DNA of 5,147 bases, taken from the NCBI GenBank assembly GCA_035702665.1, contig DASSQD010000057.1, positions 1-5,147 of the forward strand, given 5' to 3'. Positions 1 through 4,831 of the stretch are shown here, piece by piece (position 1 is the stretch's first letter; each line of letters starts with the position of its first letter). The notes below the pieces were generated by a model. It saw nothing but the letters and a program-made list of their open reading frames with translations, was not told where the DNA came from and did no database searches. The position numbers were made by a program, and so were the translations under genes. The DNA comes from VBDM01 sp035702665 (GTDB lineage: Bacteria > Pseudomonadota > Gammaproteobacteria > Burkholderiales > SG8-39).

Positions 1-1
1 G

Positions 2-40
2 GGCGAAGCACGCGCCAGCCAGAACGTCAACCTTTCCTAG
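2..40 (+). CDS. 3' end of an upstream gene (partial, unidentified)
   Basis: The frame starting at base 2 reads the last 12 residues of a protein, ending GEARASQNVNLS, followed by two consecutive in-frame TAG stops (38-43). The second TAG runs into the GGTG that probably serves the next gene as its ribosome binding site, leaving only 11 bases to the bactofilin ATG. That tight spacing suggests co-transcription. The third frame also stays open until a TGA at 45-47, so the frame choice is not certain. Twelve residues are too few to name a family. From memory, the gene before the bactofilin in related genomes is an uncharacterised membrane-anchored protein (DUF6776 type), but nothing visible here proves that. 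Confidence 0.4.
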   Translation, partial: GEARASQNVNLS

Positions 41-51
41 TAGGTGACGCC

Positions 52-468
52 ATGTTCAGCAAGCAACCTAGCAAGCCGCAGAACAGAATCGACAGTCTGA
101 TCGGTGTCGGTACGAAGATCGAGGGCAACGTCAATTTCACGGGTGGTCTGCGCGTCGACGGAGAGGTCGTCGGCAATGTGACCGCCGTGTCGGACGAGCC
201 GTCGACCCTGGTCCTCAGCGAGAAGGCGCGAATTGAAGGTGAAATCAACGTGTCGCATCTGGTCGTCAACGGAGAGATCTCAGGACCAGTGTACGTGACC
301 GAGTTTCTCGAACTTCAGTCCCGCTCGCGCGTCAAAGGAGACGTGCACTATAACAACCTGGAGATGCACCTTGGAGCCGTAGTGGAGGGGCATCTCGTGC
401 ACCGCTCGGGCGAATCGGAATCAAGAACCGTGGAACTCAAGCTTGCGGCTAGCAAGCCGGTGGGTTAG
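52..468 (+). CDS. Bactofilin (polymer-forming cytoskeletal protein, DUF583)
   Basis: This 138-residue protein belongs to the bactofilins, which self-assemble without nucleotide into filaments under the inner membrane and act as scaffolds for cell-wall enzymes and other localised machinery. Residues about 13-118 show the family's right-handed beta-helix pattern: repeated short strands with Gly turns, such as TKIEGNVNF (21-29), LRVDGEVVGNV (33-43), ARIEGEINV (59-67), LVVNGEISGPV (70-80), SRVKGDVHY (92-100) and GAVVEGHLV (108-116). The N-terminus starts Met-Phe followed by a polar, Lys-containing stretch, which fits the short membrane-targeting ends described for many bactofilins. The C-terminal tail (119-138) is polar and probably disordered. 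The length is typical. ATG 52 is preceded by TAGGTGA at a plausible ribosome-binding distance; the same frame stays open to the window edge, but no better start is visible. It probably shares a transcript with the gene upstream. The exact cellular role cannot be read from sequence. Confidence 0.93.
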   Translation: MFSKQPSKPQNRIDSLIGVGTKIEGNVNFTGGLRVDGEVVGNVTAVSDEPSTLVLSEKARIEGEINVSHLVVNGEISGPVYVTEFLELQSRSRVKGDVHYNNLEMHLGAVVEGHLVHRSGESESRTVELKLAASKPVG

Positions 469-487
469 CCGCAATCGAAGGATCAGC

Positions 488-524
488 TTGAAGGCCGGCT
501 TCTGCTACCTCATATAGGTATGAT
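488..524 (+). promoter_or_regulatory. Candidate erpA promoter region with inverted repeat TACCT-N5-AGGTA
   Basis: The 83-bp gap between the bactofilin stop and erpA contains a perfect 5-bp inverted repeat, TACCT (506-510) and AGGTA (516-520), separated by CATAT. Its right arm overlaps TATGAT (519-524), which matches the sigma-70 -10 consensus at five of six positions. No good -35 box lies 16-18 bases upstream; TTGAAG at 488-493 is the closest hexamer but sits 25 bases away. The overlap would suit a repressor or activator site controlling erpA, which in E. coli is under IscR. However, this repeat does not look like the IscR consensus I recall. It is a candidate only. Confidence 0.3.
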
Positions 525-551
525 AGCCGAACCGGGAACAGGAGCACTAGC

Positions 552-902
552 ATGAACGCAGTCGCAGAAGCACCCGTGCCGTTGATCTTTACCGACAGTG
601 CGGCGAACAAGGTGAAACAGTTGATCGACGAGGAAGGCAACTCCGAGCTCAAGCTGCGCGTCTTCGTCACCGGAGGGGGATGCTCCGGTTTTCAGTATGG
701 CTTCACTTTCGATGAGGTGAAGGGTGACGACGACACGGTAATGGAGAAGAATGGCGTCATGCTGCTCATCGACCCGATGAGCTATCAGTACCTCGTCGGC
801 GCCGAGATCGACTATACCGAGGGCCTCGAGGGCGCCCAATTCGTCATCAAGAATCCCAACGCGACCAGCACCTGCGGTTGCGGATCCTCGTTTTCCGCAT
901 AG
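552..902 (+). CDS. erpA: Iron-sulfur cluster insertion protein ErpA (A-type carrier)
   Basis: ErpA accepts Fe-S clusters from the scaffold system and delivers them to apo-proteins in the cytoplasm; in E. coli it is needed for the IspG/IspH steps of isoprenoid synthesis. The 116-residue protein has the complete HesB/IscA fold and all three cluster-binding cysteines: Cys44 in the GGGCSGFQYGF loop, and Cys108 and Cys110 in the C-terminal TCGCGSSFS. E. coli ErpA has the same triad at 42, 106 and 108 and is 114 residues long, so the match is nearly colinear. Residues 85-92 (EIDYTEGL) and 94-104 (GAQFVIKNPNA) also fit ErpA, and the NPNATSTCGCGSSF ending favours ErpA over IscA or SufA. AGGAG at 540-544 lies seven bases before the ATG and fixes the start. 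No isc or suf genes are nearby, as is usual for erpA. The gene ends 78 bp from the convergent anmK. Confidence 0.96.
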   Translation: MNAVAEAPVPLIFTDSAANKVKQLIDEEGNSELKLRVFVTGGGCSGFQYGFTFDEVKGDDDTVMEKNGVMLLIDPMSYQYLVGAEIDYTEGLEGAQFVIKNPNATSTCGCGSSFSA

Positions 903-980
903 GCCCGCGCGAGCCCAGATGAACGGGGTTCCCACGCCGTCCAGTCGTTCGATCCCCAAGCTTCGCGGCACCAGATCGCA

Positions 981-2093
981 TCACGCCGCGTAGATCGCAC
1001 CGAGGACCCGCTTCTCGCGTGCGCCCGTTACTTCCGGAAGATTCCCTGGCTCACCTCTGAGTCTGCGCTGGGCAAGCCAGGCAAATGCCATGGCTTCTAC
1101 CCAGTCCGGATGAATACCGAGCCGAACCGAGGACGCAACCGGGACCCCCGGCATTGCGCGAGCGATTCGCGTGACGAGGTTGGAGTTACGTACGCCGCCG
1201 CCGCACAGGTAGACTTCGCGAACGCCGGGGCAGGACACGGTGATCGCCTTGCCGATGCTGCGCGCTGTGAGCTCGGCCAGGGTTGCCTGCACATCTCCCG
1301 TCTTGCGCCGTGCGACGCCAAATCTGCGCAACCAGTCCAAGTTGAAGTGGTCTCGCCCCGTGCTCTTTGGCGGGGGCCGGTGAAAGTAAGGGTCCGCGAG
1401 CAAGTCTGCCAGCAAAGGCTCGAGCACCTCTCCTCGCGAGGCAAGCGCCCCGCCGTGGTCTAGACTTCTGCCGAGTCTCAGCCGTATCCACGCGTCGAGC
1501 AGGATATTGCCTGGGCCGGTGTCGAAGCCGGTGACCAGCCCGCGGCACGGCAGGTCCGTTACATTGGCGATCCCACCAAGGTTGACGATCACGCGATGCA
1601 CGCGTTCGCTCCGGAATACCGCAGCGTGGAATGCCGGCACGAGAGGAGCGCCTTGCCCGCCGGCGGCGATGTCGGCGCTGCGGAAATCGGCAACTACCGG
1701 AATTCCGAGTCGCTCGGCGAGCACGGCGGGGTTGCCCAGTTGCACGGTATACCCGGATTCGGGCAAGTGACGCACCGTCTGCCCATGACAGCCGATTGCA
1801 CGAATGAGCTCGGGCGCGACCCCGTGTTTCCGGAGCAATCGGCGCACGGCCTTCGCATAGACAATGGAAAGTCGAATACCTACCAGTGAAGCATGATGAA
1901 GTTCGCCGCGGGACGGAGTTTGCAGCGCGAGGATCGCGGCCTTGAGTTGCGCCGAATAAGGCAAGAATGCGGTTCCTAGGAGCAGGGGTCTGGACTGCAG
2001 GTCGACGAGCGCAGCGTCGACGCCGTCCAGGCTCGTCCCGGACATCAAGCCGACGTAGATCTCCGGACGCCTGAGCTGCTTGGAGCCGCTCAC
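981..2093 (-). CDS. anmK: Anhydro-N-acetylmuramic acid kinase AnmK
   Basis: AnmK opens the 1,6-anhydro ring of anhydro-MurNAc recovered from the cell wall and phosphorylates it with ATP to MurNAc-6-phosphate, a cytoplasmic step of peptidoglycan recycling. Read from GTG at 2093 the protein has 370 residues (E. coli 369). Visible signatures of this ASKHA-fold family are GLMSGTSLDGVD (15-26), GCHGQT (101-106), ADFR (135-138), DIAAGGQGAPLVP (141-153), NLGGIANVT (171-179), GFDTGPGN (189-196), CGGGVRN (297-303) and EAMAFAWLA (333-341). Asp191 in GFDTGPGN should be the catalytic base, corresponding to Asp182 that I recall from the Pseudomonas enzyme. The GTG overlaps the TGA of the upstream M23 gene (GTGA, 2093-2090). 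No clear Shine-Dalgarno precedes it, so translation is probably coupled. The frame is open for another 1.25 kb upstream, but that stretch is an Arg/Ser-rich shadow of the M23 gene and not part of the protein. Confidence 0.95.
   Translation of the reverse strand: MSGSKQLRRPEIYVGLMSGTSLDGVDAALVDLQSRPLLLGTAFLPYSAQLKAAILALQTPSRGELHHASLVGIRLSIVYAKAVRRLLRKHGVAPELIRAIGCHGQTVRHLPESGYTVQLGNPAVLAERLGIPVVADFRSADIAAGGQGAPLVPAFHAAVFRSERVHRVIVNLGGIANVTDLPCRGLVTGFDTGPGNILLDAWIRLRLGRSLDHGGALASRGEVLEPLLADLLADPYFHRPPPKSTGRDHFNLDWLRRFGVARRKTGDVQATLAELTARSIGKAITVSCPGVREVYLCGGGVRNSNLVTRIARAMPGVPVASSVRLGIHPDWVEAMAFAWLAQRRLRGEPGNLPEVTGAREKRVLGAIYAA
2090..2093 (-). promoter_or_regulatory. GTGA start/stop overlap coupling the M23 gene to anmK
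   Basis: On the minus strand the bases at 2093-2090 read GTGA: GTG starts anmK and TGA ends the peptidase gene. The bases before it (CTCTGCTCGA) contain no purine-rich ribosome binding site. This arrangement is the classic sign of termination-reinitiation coupling, so AnmK output should follow translation of the peptidase message. The alternative, an internal ATG at the GLM of GLMSGT, would remove the start of the conserved nucleotide-binding region and is unlikely. Confidence 0.75.
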
Positions 2094-3391
2094 TCGAGCA
2101 GAGCGAGGTCGCTGCTTTTCAGAAGGTCGAGCCGCGCAAGGAGCGGATCCGCCGCGCGCCTGAACGCCGGAAATTCGATCTTGAGAAGCGGTTGCGCCGG
2201 CGGAAACGTCATGGCAAGCGGATTGCGATTCTGATCGTGGAAGCGAAGCTCGTAATGGAGGTGCGGGCCGGTGGCCCAACCGGTCTGCCCGACATAGCCG
2301 ACCGTGTCGCCCTGTCCAACGCGGTTGCCCGCCTTCAGGCCGCGGGCGAAGTCTCGCAAGTGCGCGTAATAGGTGCTGTAACCTCCGTGGTGTCTGAGCA
2401 CGACAAGGTTGCCGTAGCCGCTTCGTCGACCCGCAAACGCGACAACGCCGTCGCTCGTGGCTTTCACTTTCGTCCCGGTCGGCGCCCCATAGTCGACTCC
2501 CTGATGCGCCCGCCATTGCTGAAGGATCGGGTGGTGACGGAGGCCGAAGCCGGAAGTTACGCGCGAGTATTCGAGTGGTGAACGCAAGAAAACCTTGCGC
2601 AAGTTCTCCCCGTCGGGCGCGTAGTAACCGCCCCTTCCCGAAGCGTCTTGGAACCAGACCGCCCGGTAAGTTCGTCTTCGGCTCGTAAACTCCGCCGCAA
2701 GCACGCGAGCTGACCGCACCACGCGCCCTTCGAAGCGAACGGTCTCGAAGACCACCGCGAAGCGGTCGCCGCGGCGAAGATCCCGGTGGAAATCTATGTC
2801 GCCTCCGAAAATATCGGCGAGCTGGATGGCCACTCCGTCGGGGATTCCCGCGGCATCCGTCGCAGCGAAAAGCGACGTCCTGATCTCGCCCGATTTCATC
2901 TCGATACCGCCCGTCAGCTCGGCTTCCCGCTCGAGCGTCTGAAAACCTTCGCCGATACGATCGAGGGAGAGCACCGTATCCCTGTCCGTGAGATACCACA
3001 GCGACAGCAACTTGCCGGTTTGATCGATTTTCGCCAGCACGCTGGTTCCGGGAGGGAGCAGGCGGAATGGTCGCATCGCACGAGGAGTGCGGGCAATGGT
3101 GCTGGCATCCTCCTCGTCTGCGCCGAGGCGACCGAGCAAGGCGCCCGGCGTCTCGTGGCGCCGGGAGACGCCCTCCTCGAAGTAGAGGTTCGGCCCGGAC
3201 TCGCCTATCCGGACCGGCGATAGAAACAGTGGCTCGACCACAACTTGGAGCGGAACGGTTTCGGGCTCCTGATGAACCGTTCCGAAGGCGGCAACCACGC
3301 CGAACAAGGGACCCGCGACCGCCAGTGCGACCCAACGGCGGCGCCATCCTCCGGAGCGCGCTACAATCCTCTCCTCGCCGCTGTTATGCAT
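2090..3391 (-). CDS. mepM: M23 family murein endopeptidase, MepM/Csd3-like, membrane-anchored
   Basis: This 433-residue protein probably cuts peptide cross-links of peptidoglycan in the periplasm, allowing new strands to be inserted; E. coli MepM is 440 residues. A basic N-terminus (GGWRRRW, 14-20) precedes one hydrophobic segment (about 21-37), a signal anchor. Residues about 48-140 fit the OapA/LysM-like region, with LLPPGTSVLAKID (111-123). About 145-265 form the second N-terminal domain seen in MepM and Csd3 proteins, with IFGGDIDFHRDLRRGDRF (194-211). The M23 LytM domain (about 275-395) keeps all zinc and catalytic residues: His296 and Asp300 in HQGVDYGAPTGT, His344 in YYAHL, and His377 and His379 in GPHLHYE, so the enzyme should be active. 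The ATG at 3391 is the only sensible start; it follows a run of six G two bases away, a poor ribosome binding site. From memory, MepM of Pseudomonas (PA0667) has the same neighbours. The gene symbol rests on this and on domain order. Confidence 0.92.
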   Translation of the reverse strand: MHNSGEERIVARSGGWRRRWVALAVAGPLFGVVAAFGTVHQEPETVPLQVVVEPLFLSPVRIGESGPNLYFEEGVSRRHETPGALLGRLGADEEDASTIARTPRAMRPFRLLPPGTSVLAKIDQTGKLLSLWYLTDRDTVLSLDRIGEGFQTLEREAELTGGIEMKSGEIRTSLFAATDAAGIPDGVAIQLADIFGGDIDFHRDLRRGDRFAVVFETVRFEGRVVRSARVLAAEFTSRRRTYRAVWFQDASGRGGYYAPDGENLRKVFLRSPLEYSRVTSGFGLRHHPILQQWRAHQGVDYGAPTGTKVKATSDGVVAFAGRRSGYGNLVVLRHHGGYSTYYAHLRDFARGLKAGNRVGQGDTVGYVGQTGWATGPHLHYELRFHDQNRNPLAMTFPPAQPLLKIEFPAFRRAADPLLARLDLLKSSDLALLE

Positions 3392-3458
3392 GTCCCCCCG
3401 CAGGTTGAACCAAAAAAGTCTAACAAATAATCGCCGGCCAGGCCATTCCAGAACATCC
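3392..3458. promoter_or_regulatory. Divergent promoter region between the M23 gene and tyrS
   Basis: Only 67 bp separate the two divergent start codons, so promoters for both must fit here or reach into the flanking genes. The centre (about 3405-3431) is AT-rich in an otherwise GC-rich window. For the minus strand, TTATTT can be read as a weak -10 and TTCTGG seventeen bases before it as a poor -35; neither is convincing. Binding of polymerase or a regulator here could affect cell-wall hydrolase and tRNA synthetase expression together. Confidence 0.55.
3405..3431 (+). promoter_or_regulatory. Candidate sigma-70 promoter for tyrS
   Basis: TTGAAC (3405-3410) matches four of six -35 positions, and AATAAT (3426-3431) matches five of six -10 positions. 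The 15-base spacer between them is short of the ideal 17. Transcription would start near 3438, leaving a leader of only about 20 bases before the tyrS ATG. It is the best-looking promoter in the window but remains a reading by eye. Confidence 0.4.
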
Positions 3459-4664
3459 ATGAGCAACATTGACGACCAGCTGAAATTGATAAAGCGGGGC
3501 TGCGATGAATTGATCGTCGAAGCAGAATTGCGGGAGAAGCTCGCATCCGGTCGCCATCTGCGGATCAAGCTCGGCATGGATCCTACCGCGCCGGATCTGC
3601 ACCTCGGACACACCGTCGTCATCAACAAGCTTCGCCAATTCCAGGACCTGGGCCACCATATCCAGTTCTTGATTGGTGATTTTACGGGCATGATCGGGGA
3701 TCCAAGCGGCAAGAACGAAACGCGCCCGCCTCTCTCTCGGGAGCAGATCCTGCACAACGCGAAGACCTACCAGGACCAGGTCTTCAAGATCCTCGATGCC
3801 AATCGCACCGAAATCCTTTTCAATTCCAAGTGGTCGGACGAACTGGGGGCCGCCGGGCTGATCCGCGTCGCGGCGAAGTGGACTGTCGCTCGAATGCTCG
3901 AGCGCGACGATTTCGCCAAACGCTATGCCTCACGCCAGCCGATCGCGGTTCACGAGTTTCTCTATCCCCTCATGCAGGGCTACGACTCCGTGGCGATGAA
4001 GTCCGATGTGGAGCTCGGCGGAACGGACCAGAAGTTCAACCTCCTGGTAGGGCGCGACCTTCAGAAGCAGTACGGGCAGGCGCAACAATGCATTCTGACC
4101 ATGCCGCTGCTGGAGGGTATCAGCGGTCAGGAGAAGATGTCGAAATCTCTGGGGAACTACGTCGGGATCAATGAGCCCCCGGAGACGATATTCGGAAAAC
4201 TGATGTCGGTCTCGGACGAGTTGATGTGGCGCTACATCGAGCTGCTGTCCTTCGAATCAATGGAGGCCATCGATAGGTGGAAAAAGAGCGTTGCCGATGG
4301 ACGCAATCCTCGCGATGTCAAAGTGGCATTCGCGCGGGAAATCGTGACGCGATTCCACGGCGCCCGGGCCGCAGAGCTCGCAATTGCCGACTTCGAGGCG
4401 CGGTTCCGGCGCGGAGAGCTGCCCGACAACATTCCCGAAGTGACGGTGAGGGCCTTGGGCGGGGGAAACGACATCGTTATTGCAAGACTCCTGAAGGAGT
4501 CGCAACTCGTTTCCAGTGCCTCCGAAGCAATGCGCATGATCGAACAGGGCGGCGTGCGCATGAACGGCGAGAGGGTCGCGGACAAGGCGCTCGCGATAAA
4601 GCGGGGCGAGACGGTGGTCCTCCAGGTCGGGAAGCGCAAATTCGCGCGCGTTACCGTCGCCTGA
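3459..4664 (+). CDS. tyrS: Tyrosyl-tRNA synthetase (TyrZ-type class I)
   Basis: TyrRS activates tyrosine with ATP and charges tRNA-Tyr in the cytoplasm. From ATG 3459 it is 401 residues (399-424 is usual). The catalytic Rossmann domain carries the class I HIGH motif as HLGH (48-51), after GMDPTAPDL, and an intact KMSKS loop (226-230). The tyrosine-pocket segment is present: GYDSVAM (174-180) and DVELGGTDQKFN (183-194). The stretch FLIGDFTGMIGDPSG (70-84) is typical of the TyrZ subgroup found in Pseudomonas and relatives, which differs from E. coli-type TyrS. An S4-like RNA-binding domain closes the protein (about 340-400, with MIEQGGVRMNGERV). An in-frame ATG at 3390 would add 23 residues (MSPRRLNQKSL...), but these match nothing in the family and would be read from the putative promoter, so 3459 is preferred. 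No Shine-Dalgarno is evident before 3459. The gene is transcribed divergently from the M23 gene and ends before a hairpin. Confidence 0.97.
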   Translation: MSNIDDQLKLIKRGCDELIVEAELREKLASGRHLRIKLGMDPTAPDLHLGHTVVINKLRQFQDLGHHIQFLIGDFTGMIGDPSGKNETRPPLSREQILHNAKTYQDQVFKILDANRTEILFNSKWSDELGAAGLIRVAAKWTVARMLERDDFAKRYASRQPIAVHEFLYPLMQGYDSVAMKSDVELGGTDQKFNLLVGRDLQKQYGQAQQCILTMPLLEGISGQEKMSKSLGNYVGINEPPETIFGKLMSVSDELMWRYIELLSFESMEAIDRWKKSVADGRNPRDVKVAFAREIVTRFHGARAAELAIADFEARFRRGELPDNIPEVTVRALGGGNDIVIARLLKESQLVSSASEAMRMIEQGGVRMNGERVADKALAIKRGETVVLQVGKRKFARVTVA

Positions 4665-4706
4665 GGCGACATGCCCGTGTGACGTCGAGCCGCGGGAGTT
4701 CGTGCC

Positions 4707-4732
4707 GGACCCGCAGGCCGGCGGGTCCATTT
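4707..4732 (+). terminator. Hairpin downstream of tyrS, probable terminator
   Basis: GGACCCGC (4707-4714) and GCGGGTCC (4721-4728) form a perfect 8-bp stem, seven of eight pairs G-C, around a six-base loop (AGGCCG). It starts 43 bases after the tyrS stop. The following bases are ATTT, a minimal U-tract, so it could act as a weak intrinsic terminator or as a 3'-end stabilising structure. Its position between tyrS and a new gene with its own leader fits transcript separation. Confidence 0.55.
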
Positions 4733-4758
4733 CCCGGAGTGTGGCCTTATGCTATCGT
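4730..4758 (+). promoter_or_regulatory. Weak candidate promoter for the FadL-family gene
   Basis: TGC followed by TATCGT (4750-4758) resembles an extended -10 element (TGn plus four of six matches). Seventeen bases upstream of the hexamer, TTTCCC (4730-4735) is a poor -35. The pair starts just after the tyrS hairpin, which is where a promoter for the next gene would be expected, and would give a leader of about 67 bases. The matches are too loose for more than a suggestion. Confidence 0.25.
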
Positions 4759-4760
4759 GT

Positions 4761-4787
4761 CGTCACCCGGCGACGCGCATCGTGACG
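4761..4787 (+). promoter_or_regulatory. Inverted repeat CGTCAC-N15-GTGACG in the FadL-gene leader
   Basis: Perfect 6-bp arms CGTCAC (4761-4766) and GTGACG (4782-4787) flank 15 bases. It lies 44 bases before the ATG of the outer-membrane transporter gene and directly after the possible -10. It could be an operator for a dimeric regulator or a leader hairpin. I do not recognise the motif as a known FadR-type or similar site, and arms of this size can occur by chance in GC-rich DNA. Confidence 0.25.
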
Positions 4788-4831
4788 TTGCGGGTGGTGG
4801 GAATCGGGGACCAGACAAGGAGGAGAAAAAG

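Noticed and set aside
490..502. GAAG-GCCGG-CTTC as a terminator after the bactofilin gene
   Set aside because: The stem is only 4 bp and no T-tract follows, so it cannot be supported as an intrinsic terminator.
973..999. An 8-bp direct repeat AGATCGCA (973-980 and 992-999) at the end of anmK
   Set aside because: It is short, one copy is coding, and no mobile element or integrase lies between or near the copies, so a target-site duplication is not supported.
2192..2581. Plus-strand open frames inside the M23 and anmK genes (for example 2192-2581, 2786-3223, 1110-1463)
   Set aside because: They are antisense to strongly conserved enzymes, have no recognisable domain or ribosome binding site, and their composition is what is expected of antisense frames in GC-rich genes.
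981..3347. A single open minus-strand frame of 788 codons covering anmK and most of the M23 gene, readable as a fusion protein
   Set aside because: Only the last 370 codons carry AnmK motifs. The upstream part is Arg/Ser/Pro-rich, resembles no family, and overlaps the well-supported M23 coding frame on the same strand. It is an open shadow frame typical of GC-rich DNA.
3390..3458. An upstream ATG adding 23 residues to TyrRS
   Set aside because: The extra residues have no counterpart in TyrRS proteins and would be encoded by the putative promoter itself; the family N-terminus aligns with the ATG at 3459.
3392..3757. An N-terminal extension of the M23 protein by 122 residues antisense to tyrS
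   Set aside because: The extension overlaps the conserved catalytic start of tyrS on the opposite strand and is unlike any M23 protein. The ATG at 3391 gives a normal basic N-terminus and membrane anchor.
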